Assembly: GCF_009753675.1 (NCBI RefSeq)
Contig: NZ_WQLV01000002.1
Location: forward strand, 496,001-560,000
Origin: Parasedimentitalea huanghaiensis
Lineage (GTDB): Bacteria > Pseudomonadota > Alphaproteobacteria > Rhodobacterales > Rhodobacteraceae
Length of the DNA stretch: 64,000 nt
Direction: 5' to 3'
Shown here in pieces: positions 42,961 through 52,086 of the stretch. The first letter of the stretch is position 1, and the number at the start of each line of letters is the position of its first letter. A program made the position numbers and the translations under genes. The notes beneath the pieces were generated by a model. It did not search any database and was not told the DNA's origin. It saw only the letters and a program-made list of their open reading frames with translations.

Positions 42961-43757
42961 CCCCCGATCAGCATGCTGAAGCTGCCGAATCTCTGTTTCG
43001 GGCGGAAGAGACAGGTCAGCAATGTGGGTTGTTGTCTCTGCAATACCCCGGCATGACATTGGACGACGCCTATGCGGTACAAAAAGCACTGGTGTCCCTC
43101 AAATTGGCCTCAGGACGACAAAAAATTGGCTGGAAGATCGGCCTGACCAGTCGCGCCATGCAGGATGCGCTGAAAATTGACACCCCCGACAGCGGTGTGT
43201 TGTTGGATGATATGTTGTTTGAAAGCGGTGCAACCGTGCCTGCGGGGCGATTTATCCAACCACGGATCGAGGCCGAGATCGCCTTTGTTATGAAAAGCCC
43301 ATTGGCTGGAGAAGACTGCACGCGCGCGGATGTTTTGGTAGCAACCGACCACGTTGCGCCATCGCTGGAGATCCTAGATACCCGCATCCAGCGCGCGGAC
43401 CCCGCAACTGGACAGGCCCGGATCATCACGGACACCATCAGCGACAATGCGGCCAATGCCGGCATCGTTCTAGGACGCGAGCGCCATTCGGTTGATGCGC
43501 AAGATCTGCGTTGGACCGGGGCAATTGTCAGCCGCAACAGCACCGTTGAGGAAACCGGGCTGGGCGCTGGCGTATTGAACGATCCGGTGACATCCGTTTT
43601 GTGGCTGGCCCGATGCATGGCCAGCTATGGACAACAGATCGAAGCCGGAGATATCGTTCTGTCTGGGTCATTCATCCGACCCATTGAATGCCCATCGGGC
43701 AGTAAAATAACCGCTGATTTTGGCCCATTTGGGTCGGTAGACATTTCTTTTGCCTAA
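42957..43757 (+). CDS. hpaH: 2-oxo-hepta-3-ene-1,7-dioate hydratase HpaH
   Basis: 266 residues, the usual length for HpaH and related 2-keto-4-pentenoate hydratases. GRQKIGWKIGLTSRAMQDAL and the acidic metal-binding PRIEAEIAFVMKS are family marks; DHVAPSLEILDTRIQ is also typical. It adds water to the HpaG product. The start ATG overlaps the upstream stop by 4 bases; hpaI begins 11 bases after it. Confidence 0.93.
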   Translation: MTPDQHAEAAESLFRAEETGQQCGLLSLQYPGMTLDDAYAVQKALVSLKLASGRQKIGWKIGLTSRAMQDALKIDTPDSGVLLDDMLFESGATVPAGRFIQPRIEAEIAFVMKSPLAGEDCTRADVLVATDHVAPSLEILDTRIQRADPATGQARIITDTISDNAANAGIVLGRERHSVDAQDLRWTGAIVSRNSTVEETGLGAGVLNDPVTSVLWLARCMASYGQQIEAGDIVLSGSFIRPIECPSGSKITADFGPFGSVDISFA

Positions 43758-43768
43758 GAGGTACCCCC

Positions 43769-44539
43769 ATGGCTGCACCACACAATTCGTTCAAGCAGGC
43801 TCTTGCAGACGGGGAACGCCAGATTGGCTGCTGGGTCGGTCTGGCAGACGGGTACGCCGCTGAAATCATGGGCACCGCTGGATTTGACTGGCTGGTAATC
43901 GACGGTGAACACGCGCCCAACGATATCCGATCCCTGCGCGATCAGTTGATTGCACTGCAGGCAAGCGACAGCCACCCGGTTATCCGCCTGCCCGTGGGTG
44001 AAACCTGGATGGTCAAACAAGCACTGGATGTCGGCGCCCAGACCATTCTTGTGCCTATGGTAGAAAGCGCCGAACAGGCTGCCGAACTGGTGCGCGCCTG
44101 CACTTATCCCCCACATGGAACGCGCGGTGTTGGGGCGGCGCTGGCCCGGGCGACGCAGTATTCATCCGTCAGCGATTATATTCCCACTGCCGACGCTCAG
44201 ATCTGCCTATTGGTGCAGGTGGAAAACCGGGCTGGCATTGCGGCCTTGGACGATATTCTTGCGATTGAAGGTGTGGATGGTGTCTTCATTGGCCCGGCAG
44301 ATCTGGCCGCCGATCTGGGATACGGAGGCAACGCCGGCGCCCCTGAAGTACAGGCAGTGATTGCAGATGCGCTGGCCCGAATCAAAGCAGCAGGTAAGGC
44401 ACCCGGTATTCTGGGTGTCACAGAACAGGCCACGCAGGGCTATCTGGATATGGGCGCGCAGTTTCTGGCGGTGGGAATTGATGTACTGATTCTAGCCCAA
44501 ACCGCCCGCGCACTGGCAAAACACTGGAAAGCTAAGTAA
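43769..44539 (+). CDS. hpaI: 4-hydroxy-2-oxo-heptane-1,7-dioate aldolase HpaI
   Basis: 256-residue class II aldolase of the HpcH/HpaI family, splitting the last intermediate to pyruvate and succinic semialdehyde. DWLVIDGEHAPNDIRSLRDQ holds the catalytic His and DFxxxD-like region; VQVENRAGIAALDDILAIEG carries the metal-binding Glu; GVFIGPADLAADLGYGGN the metal-binding Asp. ATG at 43769 follows AAGAGG. It ends the operon; a hairpin follows. Confidence 0.94.
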   Translation: MAAPHNSFKQALADGERQIGCWVGLADGYAAEIMGTAGFDWLVIDGEHAPNDIRSLRDQLIALQASDSHPVIRLPVGETWMVKQALDVGAQTILVPMVESAEQAAELVRACTYPPHGTRGVGAALARATQYSSVSDYIPTADAQICLLVQVENRAGIAALDDILAIEGVDGVFIGPADLAADLGYGGNAGAPEVQAVIADALARIKAAGKAPGILGVTEQATQGYLDMGAQFLAVGIDVLILAQTARALAKHWKAK

Positions 44540-44544
44540 GAGCC

Positions 44545-44568
44545 GCGCCCGGCGGATCTGCCGGGCGC
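44545..44568. terminator. Shared hairpin between convergent hpaI and the DUF4139 gene
   Basis: GCGCCCGGC (44545-44553) pairs with GCCGGGCGC (44560-44568), a perfect 9-bp stem around GGATCT. It lies 5 bases after hpaI and 14 bases from the stop of the convergent gene. No long T-run follows on either side, so termination may be partly Rho-dependent. Confidence 0.7.
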
Positions 44569-44582
44569 TAATTTGGTGTAAG

Positions 44583-46205
44583 TTACCGTAATTCCATGCC
44601 CTCGGGCCAACTGAGGCTGGTTTCCAGCTCGATCTTACGGCTGTCGCCGGAAGCAATTTCCAGATCCCAGGCCAGAATACCGCGGCGTTTGTCGAGATCT
44701 TCTACACTGGGGCGCGGCGTGGCCGTCCAAGTGATTTGTAGATCCTCCTGCTCGGAATAAGGCACCCTATCCCGGAGGTGCAGTGGCCAAGTTTCTCCGG
44801 TCAGGTTTTCAATTTCAATCTCGACCTTTTGAACCTGCTGGTTGCTGCGAGAGATGATGCCGCGACCGCCTTCGCTTTGGTCCAGAGTATCCCGGCGGAT
44901 TTGCAATCCTTCGATGGGACCAAAGCCAAGCTCGTCTTCTTCACCCGCTGCAAGACCGTCAAATTTATCGATCCCAATAAATGTACCGTCAATGTAGCGC
45001 GCGGCGTACTCAGCAGAGAGTAATTGCTCACCTGACGTATTGGTGAAACGAACGACACGATAAGCCATTTCATCCTGCATTGGGACGGCGCGGGCCATGA
45101 CCTCTCCCGGTTCATTCAGAACATCCAATTCAAGGCGCAGTGTTTCCGCTCCCGTGGTGATCGATACGGGTTCACCGTAGGAATACGTCACACCAGTGTC
45201 ATCCGTCTCAGCGCTCCACATGGAGCCTGCCTCTTCTATGATAACAGGTGGTTCCACTAAAGGTTCGGCGTAGCTACTTACCCTAGAGTCCAGCGCTACG
45301 GGTTCGGGATCTTCGATCCAACGGTAATGTGTACCAAGCAAACTTGGACTCACCTGACCGATGGGGGCCAGTGTCGACAGGTGGAGAGTAACATCGGTCC
45401 AATTCTCGCCGGTATTCTGTTGTACAAATGCGCCCCTTCCAATTGACAGTTTAGGGCTGTCTCCGGTCTCCAGCTTCAAATCGTAAACCGGGGTCCAAGA
45501 AGTTCCCCAACCACTCAGATAGTTCAGAACAATCGCACCCTCACTCGCCTCATCTGCCTCAACCTCGACTGCAATGAAGACTCGGTTTTCGCTCTCTACA
45601 TCGAGTGCTTCGAGCGCCTGTTCGGCTGTGTCCAATTCATCCTCTAGCTCCTGCAACTGGCGCTCGATTCGGCGTGCTTCGATTTCGGCGTCCAATGCAG
45701 TTTGCCCTGCGGTTTCCGCTTCTGCAGAAATCATCCGGGCAATGTCACGCAGGGCATCGGGAGTGGCATCGGCCAGACCTTCGTTCTCGCCCAATTGACG
45801 CAGGAACCCGATCGAGACCTCAGCGGCCGCACCTTTTAGACCTGCCCGCGTGGCATCATCCTTGACCGCCTGAATGCGCTGTTCGATTTCGTCAATACGC
45901 GCCTCGGCCTCTTCGATTCTAGGATCATTGAATTCGCGTGGAGGTGCGTATTCATCGCGAAACACGGTGCCGATCTGGCGCGCGCCCGTCAGATCGATTC
46001 GTAGTGTTTCTAACGTCGCTGTGTTTGGCACCCCCTGCAGCACCAGCCGGTGTTTACCCGCCGAGATCTGGAATTCAGCGGTCCGCGTAATGGCTGCGCT
46101 GTCTGGGTACATGGTGACCTCGGTCACCTTGCTGGAAACGGGGATGGTGTCGGCCCAGGCTGCGGAAGCAGACAGTAGGGCGAGCAGGGAAAAACAAAAA
46201 CGCAT
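44583..46205 (-). CDS. DUF4139 family secreted protein (MuiA-like)
   Basis: 540 residues. The frame is open far upstream, but MRFCFSLLALLSASAAWADT at 46205 begins a signal peptide ending at AWA. The N-terminal DUF4140 region follows (VTEVTMYPDSAAITRTAEFQ), then a helical coiled-coil region (about 130-200), then the DUF4139 region (YLSGWGTSWTPVYDLKLETG to the C-terminus). The family includes the mucoidy inhibitor MuiA; the molecular role is unknown. Confidence 0.85.
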   Translation of the reverse strand: MRFCFSLLALLSASAAWADTIPVSSKVTEVTMYPDSAAITRTAEFQISAGKHRLVLQGVPNTATLETLRIDLTGARQIGTVFRDEYAPPREFNDPRIEEAEARIDEIEQRIQAVKDDATRAGLKGAAAEVSIGFLRQLGENEGLADATPDALRDIARMISAEAETAGQTALDAEIEARRIERQLQELEDELDTAEQALEALDVESENRVFIAVEVEADEASEGAIVLNYLSGWGTSWTPVYDLKLETGDSPKLSIGRGAFVQQNTGENWTDVTLHLSTLAPIGQVSPSLLGTHYRWIEDPEPVALDSRVSSYAEPLVEPPVIIEEAGSMWSAETDDTGVTYSYGEPVSITTGAETLRLELDVLNEPGEVMARAVPMQDEMAYRVVRFTNTSGEQLLSAEYAARYIDGTFIGIDKFDGLAAGEEDELGFGPIEGLQIRRDTLDQSEGGRGIISRSNQQVQKVEIEIENLTGETWPLHLRDRVPYSEQEDLQITWTATPRPSVEDLDKRRGILAWDLEIASGDSRKIELETSLSWPEGMELR

Positions 46206-46382
46206 AAATATGACCTCAAATGACATTGGGTCTAATCTGGAGAATAGATCGGTACATGGCAAGAACCGGAGAGGCGTGCGCCTGAGGAAATTGTGGACTT
46301 GCGTGGCGGTCCAAATGGTCCAGCGGTCATTGACCACAAAAGAACTGGTTTGAAACAAAAATCTATGACCGGACAAGTTTAA

Positions 46383-46415
46383 GCCCAAGGAAGCAACCCG
46401 AAAGCTTCCTTGGGC
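46383..46415 (-). terminator. Perfect 12-bp hairpin downstream of the 110-residue gene
   Basis: GCCCAAGGAAGC (46383-46394) and GCTTCCTTGGGC (46404-46415) form a perfect 12-bp stem around a 9-base loop. On the minus strand TTAAACTT follows. It lies between the small gene ending at 46548 and the DUF4139 gene start, so it could end the small gene's transcript. No strong T-run. Confidence 0.6.
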
Positions 46416-46547
46416 CTGATAGCTTGAACTTAGCCTACCTGCTCATTGTTTTTATTAGCCTGCTTTTTTGATCGGCTCGTTCAAGAATTGGTCTGTCCCA
46501 TTTCCCATTGCCTACCGCATTTTTGCGTGTTCGACTTAGGAAGTTAG

Positions 46548-46880
46548 TTAGCCTGCTGATGCTGCCCGCATTTCTGCAAACCTGGTCGTAAGTTGGGCCG
46601 AAGGAAACCCAAGGAAGCGGCAAGAACAGATATCTACATTGCTATAGGCGTCTCTTAGGCGGACGCTATCTTTGCCTTGCTTGAGGTAGAAGCCTTTGCT
46701 GATAAGGCGTCGACGCAGATCTAGCCAGCTGCGTGCTTTTGAAAACTCGTCATAAACGTAGGTCCGCAAAGAAACTGCCATTTCTGTGTCCCAGCGGTTG
46801 GTCTCCCGAGCGCTGGCCCATGCGGATTGCCTGAATGTTACGTCTTGCTTTTCCTGCTCTATGCTGTGTCTGGCGAACAC
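46548..46880 (-). CDS. Conserved protein of unknown function
   Basis: 110 residues starting GTG at 46880 with GGAGG 8 bases upstream. No signal peptide. The C-terminal part SVRLRDAYSNVDICSCRFLG and FPSAQLTTRFAEM looks conserved among Rhodobacteraceae hypotheticals I recall. The region SWLDLRRRLISKGFYLKQGK resembles a small winged or helical module, but I cannot assign it. The sequence between 46435 and 46547 holds only a 17-codon frame. Confidence 0.65.
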   Translation of the reverse strand: MFARHSIEQEKQDVTFRQSAWASARETNRWDTEMAVSLRTYVYDEFSKARSWLDLRRRLISKGFYLKQGKDSVRLRDAYSNVDICSCRFLGFPSAQLTTRFAEMRAASAG

Positions 46881-46986
46881 TGTCCCGGCCTCCGTATTTG
46901 TGTTTCTATTTGCCCGTCTGCCTGTTGATATTGTGTATTTAGATTACGCATTTTATCCACAGGCTGTCTATTGGTGCAAAAGAAAA

Positions 46987-47012
46987 GGGGGCACCTCTTT
47001 CGAGACACCCCC
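46987..47012 (-). terminator. Terminator after asd
   Basis: GGGGG (46987-46991) pairs with CCCCC (47008-47012), plus an inner CTC/GAG, separated by a small mismatched internal loop. On the minus strand it is followed by TTTTCTTTTG, 21 bases after the asd stop. Confidence 0.8.
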
Positions 47013-47033
47013 TATCCTAAAGGTTAGTACGGC

Positions 47034-48056
47034 TTAGCCCTTTTTCAGAATTTCGCGCCCTAACAATTCAGCAATCTGTACCGCATTCAACGCAGCGCCT
47101 TTGCGCAAATTGTCGGAAACACACCATAGATTCAAACCGTTATCGATTGTGCTGTCCTGACGAATCCGGCTGATAAAGGTGGCAAAATCGCCGACACATT
47201 CCACTGGTGTTACATAGCCACCGTCTTCACGTTTATCGATCACCATGATGCCGGGCGACTCACGCAGGATGTCGCGGGCTTCATCTTCGTCCAGGAAATC
47301 TTCGAACTCGATATTGATCGATTCCGCATGACCCACAAAGACCGGAACACGCACACAGGTCGCAGTGACCTTGATGTTCTTGTCGACGATTTTCTTCGTC
47401 TCAGCGACCATCTTCCACTCTTCTTTGGTGGAACCATCATCCATGAACACATCAATATGCGGAATCACGTTGAACGCGATTTGCTTGGTGAATGTCTTAG
47501 GTGGCTTATCGTCGGTTGGATTGTAGATCGCTTTGGTTTGATCCCACAGCTCATCTATACCTTTGGCTCCGGAACCGGATACCGACTGATAAGTTGAAAC
47601 CACCACCCGCTTAACCTTGGCACGGTCATGCAATGGCTTCAGCGCAACAACCATCTGGGCAGTCGAACAGTTGGGGTTAGCGATGATGTTTTTCTTGGCA
47701 TAGTCGTGCACGGCCTCGGGGTTCACCTCGGGCACGATCAACGGAATGTCCGGATCATAACGGTATAGTGACGAGTTATCGATCACCACACAGCCGACTT
47801 TTGCAGCCTTAGGAGCATAGATCTTGGTCGCATCCGAGCCAACGGCAAACAATGCAATATCCCAGCCCGTGAAATCAAACGTATCCAGATCCAGGGTTTT
47901 CAAAGTTCGCTCACCAAAGCTGACTTCAGTTCCCAATGATCGGCGGCTTGCCAATACGGCAAGTTCATCAACTGGAAACTGGCGTTCAGCCAGGATATTT
48001 AGCATTTCACGGCCCACGTTGCCCGTGGCGCCGACGACGGCGACGCGATAACCCAT
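47034..48056 (-). CDS. asd: Aspartate-semialdehyde dehydrogenase
   Basis: 340 residues. Reduces aspartyl phosphate with NADPH to the semialdehyde, leading to lysine, threonine, methionine and diaminopimelate. GYRVAVVGATGNVGREMLNI is the nucleotide-binding start, NPNCSTAQMVVAL holds the catalytic Cys, and VPVFVGHAESINIEFED the later catalytic His region. Start at 48056 with GGAGAG upstream. It stands alone in this strand block. Confidence 0.96.
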   Translation of the reverse strand: MGYRVAVVGATGNVGREMLNILAERQFPVDELAVLASRRSLGTEVSFGERTLKTLDLDTFDFTGWDIALFAVGSDATKIYAPKAAKVGCVVIDNSSLYRYDPDIPLIVPEVNPEAVHDYAKKNIIANPNCSTAQMVVALKPLHDRAKVKRVVVSTYQSVSGSGAKGIDELWDQTKAIYNPTDDKPPKTFTKQIAFNVIPHIDVFMDDGSTKEEWKMVAETKKIVDKNIKVTATCVRVPVFVGHAESINIEFEDFLDEDEARDILRESPGIMVIDKREDGGYVTPVECVGDFATFISRIRQDSTIDNGLNLWCVSDNLRKGAALNAVQIAELLGREILKKG

Positions 48057-48280
48057 AGTGTCTCTCCAAAAATAATGCCGATCCTATGACCGGCTGCGGT
48101 CTCATATCTGGAAACGGCTCCGCCGGAAAGGTCAGAACCGTCGCCGGGTACCGCTATGGTGCAGATATGTGCATTTATGCCTAATAATTGCGCAATTCCT
48201 GATCGGCTCCAATCAGCAAGTTATGGACCAGCCTGTGTTTTCAGCTAGTCTGGTACGGTATCAGGTCGCATGGGTCAGCA

Positions 48281-49435
48281 ATGGTAAAACTCAACTTCTA
48301 TGACAGCTTACCACGCACAACTAACTTTTCAGACCTTGCCCGAGCTGAAAATTTCACCCCCTTGCCCGATGATTGGTTTATTGGGTGCTGTGACATTGTT
48401 GATTCAACCGGGCTAATTGCAGCGGGTCGCTACAAGACCGTCAACATGATCGGCGCCTCGGTGATTTCGGCGCTAACCAATGCGATGCAGGGACGTGCCT
48501 TTCCCTATGTATTTGGAGGCGACGGCGCGTCCTTTGCCATCCCCCCCTCTGAAAAAGAGTCCTGCCAAACGGTACTAGCCAACCTGCGCAGCTGGGTTGC
48601 TATCGAATTTGACGTCGAATTGCGCGCTGCCTTGTTGCCGTTGCAGTGGGTCCGTGCCGAGAACTTGGACGTAAGGGTAGCCCGCCACGCCGTCTCTGCT
48701 GGCGTGGACTACGCAATGTTTAGCGGCGGAGGTCTGGCCTGGGTCGACAAACAAATGAAGCTAGGCGGCTTTTCTGTCTCCCCGGCTGAACACGTCATTC
48801 CACCAGATCTGACAGGGCTGTCCTGCCGCTGGAGCAACATCAAAGCGAGAAACGGCACCATCGTTTCTTTGGTCTTACTACCGTCCAAAGGTGGCGAAAG
48901 CCGTGCCTACACAGATGTTATCAGCAAGATCTTGGTGCTAGCAGCAAAGCTGGAACGCAACGGCCACCCTGTGCCACAGAACGGTCCGCCACTGGGCTAC
49001 CCGCCACCGGGTTTGACACTTGAAGCCCAGGTTTCGCGCGGCAGCGTGCCGTTGGTACTGCGTAAACTTCGCCTACTGTTAAACACTGCAGTGGCCGGGT
49101 TGATGTTTTGGAGTGGTCGGACCTTTGGCGGATTTGACCCCACTCACTACCGTAGAACCTTAAGCGCCAATGCCGACTTTCAAAAGTTCGACGATGGACT
49201 AAAGATGACACTGGACTGTGACACTGACACCCGCAATCAGCTGACCGAACTGCTGCAGAGCGCAAAAACAGCTGGCCACATCCGTTACGGGCTACATGAA
49301 CAGGACGAGGCCATGGTCACCTGCATAGTTCCATCTGCTTTGCGCGATGACCATGTTCATTTTGTCGATGGCGCGGCGGGTGGCTATACCAGCGCCGCCG
49401 CACGCATCAAAGCTGAGGAAGCGATCACACCTTAG
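48281..49435 (+). CDS. DUF3095 family protein, nucleotide cyclase-like
   Basis: 384 residues matching the DUF3095 family. FIGCCDIVDSTGLIAAGRYK resembles the metal-binding opening of class III nucleotidyl cyclases (Asp-Ile-x-Asp-Ser-Thr), and FPYVFGGDGASFAIP resembles their GGDG loop. A cyclase or cyclase-derived role is an inference from these motifs. No sensory or membrane domain is seen, and the C-terminal half is not recognised. Its last bases overlap the convergent carbonic anhydrase gene by 11. Confidence 0.8.
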   Translation: MVKLNFYDSLPRTTNFSDLARAENFTPLPDDWFIGCCDIVDSTGLIAAGRYKTVNMIGASVISALTNAMQGRAFPYVFGGDGASFAIPPSEKESCQTVLANLRSWVAIEFDVELRAALLPLQWVRAENLDVRVARHAVSAGVDYAMFSGGGLAWVDKQMKLGGFSVSPAEHVIPPDLTGLSCRWSNIKARNGTIVSLVLLPSKGGESRAYTDVISKILVLAAKLERNGHPVPQNGPPLGYPPPGLTLEAQVSRGSVPLVLRKLRLLLNTAVAGLMFWSGRTFGGFDPTHYRRTLSANADFQKFDDGLKMTLDCDTDTRNQLTELLQSAKTAGHIRYGLHEQDEAMVTCIVPSALRDDHVHFVDGAAGGYTSAAARIKAEEAITP

Positions 49436-50075
49436 TAAAAAGCTCCAGCTTTGGATCATAACATTCCAAGCCACCTTCACCGATATCAGTCCACAACCCA
49501 TGCAGGCTCAGCGAACCATCCCGTACCTTTTCGTCAACAAAAGGAAAGGTCATCAGGTTTTCCAGAGAGGCAACAACAGACTGTCGCTCCAACTGACGCG
49601 CCTGCTGTTCTTCATCTTCGATATCTTGCACCAGTTGGTACTTTGGCTTCAGAATATCCATCCAGCGACCAACGAAGCTGGTTTTTTCTTCCAACTGCGG
49701 TGCATGACCTTTGCACATATCGATGCAGCCCTGAACGCCACCACATTGCGAGTGCCCTAAAACGATCAGATGCGAGACCTGTAACGCTGTAACAGCGTAT
49801 TCGACTGTTGCACTGGTGCCATGGTGGTCGCCATCGGGCTGATAAGGTGGAACCAAATTAGCGATATTTCTATGTATAAAGAACTCGCCTTGGTCGGCGC
49901 CGAAGATCGAAGTTACATGAACCCGGCTGTCACAACAGGAGATAACCATCGCACGTGGGCGTTGTCCTTCGGTGGCCAAACGTCGATACCACCCCTTATT
50001 TTCCTGATAAGAAGTAGCTTTCCATCCGTGATAACGGGTCACCAGATAATTAGGCAGAGGCTTGGCAAATTCCAT
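49425..50075 (-). CDS. Beta-class carbonic anhydrase
   Basis: 216 residues. Zinc ligands: Cys and Asp of MVISCCDSRVHV, and His and Cys of LGHSQCGGVQGC. RNIANLVPPYQPDG and HGTSATVEYAVTALQVSHLI complete the family pattern. Start ATG at 50075 (MEFAKPLPNYLV), with AGGG upstream; a longer frame exists upstream but is atypical. It hydrates CO2 and may supply bicarbonate to carboxylases. Confidence 0.95.
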   Translation of the reverse strand: MEFAKPLPNYLVTRYHGWKATSYQENKGWYRRLATEGQRPRAMVISCCDSRVHVTSIFGADQGEFFIHRNIANLVPPYQPDGDHHGTSATVEYAVTALQVSHLIVLGHSQCGGVQGCIDMCKGHAPQLEEKTSFVGRWMDILKPKYQLVQDIEDEEQQARQLERQSVVASLENLMTFPFVDEKVRDGSLSLHGLWTDIGEGGLECYDPKLELFTKV

Positions 50076-50226
50076 TTGTCGATCCCTGTGTTGACAGTTC
50101 GCTGGGCTGATACAATGCATTGATAGCAAATTCGAGAGATATGATCATCCCGAAGAAACCTTTTGAAAACCACTAACAGCCAATGTTGGTCCCGTGCCGT
50201 GGGGGCACTGAAATTTAGGGTGATAT

Positions 50227-50610
50227 GTGGTGGCTAATATTCTTAACGTTATACACAACGAAACGGTCCGGCTTGATCCGGGAAAACTCAGCGAGCTCTA
50301 TGCCCAACTGGGCGAGGTCGGCGCCGAAGATGTGATCTGTCGCGCGATTGAAGAGCTTGCGGTACGATTGTCACATTGCGAGCGGCTCTGGCGGCAAAAC
50401 GATATGCCGAATTTGCGCAAGAGCGCACGGTCATTGATCGCTATTGCTGACCAGATTGGCATGAGTGCCATGGCTGGTATTGCACGCGATGTAACCTGCG
50501 TGATTGATGACGAAGATCACGCCGCAACAGCAGCGACGTTGTTTCGACTGCTGCGCGTAGGTGAACGCTCCTTAACTGCAGTTTGGGATCAGCAAGACCT
50601 ATCGGTTTGA
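50227..50610 (+). CDS. Small helical protein, Hpt-like without the phosphorylatable His
   Basis: 127 residues, predicted nearly all helical, no signal. LRKSARSLIAIADQIGMSAM looks like the Hpt H-box (AHSLKG-like), but the phosphoacceptor position reads Arg, so phosphotransfer as such is unlikely. Starts GTG at 50227 (GTG GTG GCT) after AGGGTGA. The Hpt comparison is my inference; a simple four-helix protein is equally possible. It is upstream of the leucyl aminopeptidase gene with 93 bases between. Confidence 0.55.
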   Translation: MVANILNVIHNETVRLDPGKLSELYAQLGEVGAEDVICRAIEELAVRLSHCERLWRQNDMPNLRKSARSLIAIADQIGMSAMAGIARDVTCVIDDEDHAATAATLFRLLRVGERSLTAVWDQQDLSV

Positions 50611-50703
50611 TCGCTGACAAGCACACACCTTTAAGCAGGGCTTGCAGATAGCGCGGTGCCGGATACTCTGGGACAATATTGTCCCCACATCCGGAGTATC
50701 CTG

Positions 50704-52086
50704 ATGCCGCCTGTCTTTGCCCTGCCTAACGATGCCGCTGTACCGCTGCATGTTCTAGATCAGGACAGCTGCGCCGATTGGCTAGAGCAACAACCGCAAC
50801 ACATTTCTCACTGGGCGCAGGCAAACGGGTTTACCGGTGCTTGCGGTCAGGCGCTGTTGATTCCAAATACTGACGGAAAACCAGCGCTGGCGCTGGCTGG
50901 GTATGGAACAGGGGCCCAACGGGCTCGGCGCCGGTATGTGCTAGCCGCAGCCGCTGAAAAACTGCCGCAAGGCACATACGCCATTGCATCAGGATTGTCT
51001 CATGACGCGCTGAACATCGAGTGTTTTGGCTGGCTTCTTTGCGGGTATCGCTTTGATCGTTATCGCGAGCAAAGCGCATTCAAAGCAAATCTTATTGCCC
51101 CTGCGGGGGTTGATGCTGCAGCAATCGAATCATTGGTTGCTGCCGAAAGCCTGACCCGTGATTTGATCAACACACCTGCGTCGGACATGGGCCCGGATGA
51201 ATTACAACGTGCCGCTGAAACTTTGGCAGAAGCGTTCGACGCCTCGATTACAACAATTCAGGATGATGCGCTTTTGGCGCAAAATCTTCCAATGATCCAT
51301 GCAGTTGGCCGTGCCTCAGACCTCCGCCCGCGCTTGATCGATATGAACTGGGGCGCTTCCGGCCCCAAGCTAACACTGGTCGGCAAAGGTGTTTGTTTCG
51401 ACACCGGTGGGCTAAATCTAAAACCCGGCGCCAGTATGGGCCTGATGAAAAAGGATATGGGGGGCGCAGCTGCAGTGTTGGGGTTGGCTAAGGCAATCAT
51501 GGCCGCCAATCTCCCTCTGCAACTGCGGGTGCTGATCCCTGCGGTCGAAAACTCGGTATCTGGGTCGGCGTTTCGTCCTGGCGATATCCTAACATCACGC
51601 AAGGGGCTGACCGTCGAGATCAACAATACTGACGCCGAAGGTCGGCTTGTGCTGGCTGATGCTTTGGCATTGGCAGATGAGGACAAGCCGGATTTGCTAA
51701 TTTCGATGGCCACGTTAACCGGTGCGGCGCGAGTGGCGGTCGGGCCGGATCTGGCGCCCTTCTTTACCGACGACGAACAAGTCGCAACTGCGCTTGCGAC
51801 AAATGCAGAGCCCAGCGCTGACCCTGTTTGGCGGCTGCCGTTTCACACGCCTTACGAGACCAAGATCGAGCCTGGCATTGCAGATCTCGACAATGCGCCC
51901 GCTGGAGGGTTTGCCGGATCGATCACCGCAGCGCTGTTCCTTCGCCGTTTTGCTGGGGACAGCCGCTATGTGCATTTCGACATTTACGGCTGGAACCCGA
52001 CGCCCGCCGCGGCCCGCCCCAAAGGTGGTGCCGGCCAAGGAACCCGTGCCCTCTTTGCCGCCCTACCTGAACTGTTGAACCTATGA
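50704..52086 (+). CDS. Leucyl aminopeptidase (M17 family)
   Basis: 460 residues. Metal and active-site regions VGKGVCFDTGGLNLKPGASM (catalytic Lys and Asp) and NTDAEGRLVLADALAL (Asp and Glu, the family signature) are present. PAVENSVSGSAFRPGDIL completes the set. Start ATG at 50704 (MPPVFALPNDAA) has GGAG upstream; an earlier GTG at 50656 is less likely. It overlaps the NlpC/P60 gene by 4 bases, so both are co-translated. Confidence 0.94.
   Translation: MPPVFALPNDAAVPLHVLDQDSCADWLEQQPQHISHWAQANGFTGACGQALLIPNTDGKPALALAGYGTGAQRARRRYVLAAAAEKLPQGTYAIASGLSHDALNIECFGWLLCGYRFDRYREQSAFKANLIAPAGVDAAAIESLVAAESLTRDLINTPASDMGPDELQRAAETLAEAFDASITTIQDDALLAQNLPMIHAVGRASDLRPRLIDMNWGASGPKLTLVGKGVCFDTGGLNLKPGASMGLMKKDMGGAAAVLGLAKAIMAANLPLQLRVLIPAVENSVSGSAFRPGDILTSRKGLTVEINNTDAEGRLVLADALALADEDKPDLLISMATLTGAARVAVGPDLAPFFTDDEQVATALATNAEPSADPVWRLPFHTPYETKIEPGIADLDNAPAGGFAGSITAALFLRRFAGDSRYVHFDIYGWNPTPAAARPKGGAGQGTRALFAALPELLNL

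Noticed and set aside
42400-43089. A 229-codon minus-strand frame across the FAH and hpaH genes
   Set aside because: Antisense shadow of two well-supported genes with overlapping starts and stops.
46490-46547. A 17-codon frame on the minus strand ending FLNEPIKKAG
   Set aside because: Too short, no RBS, no context.
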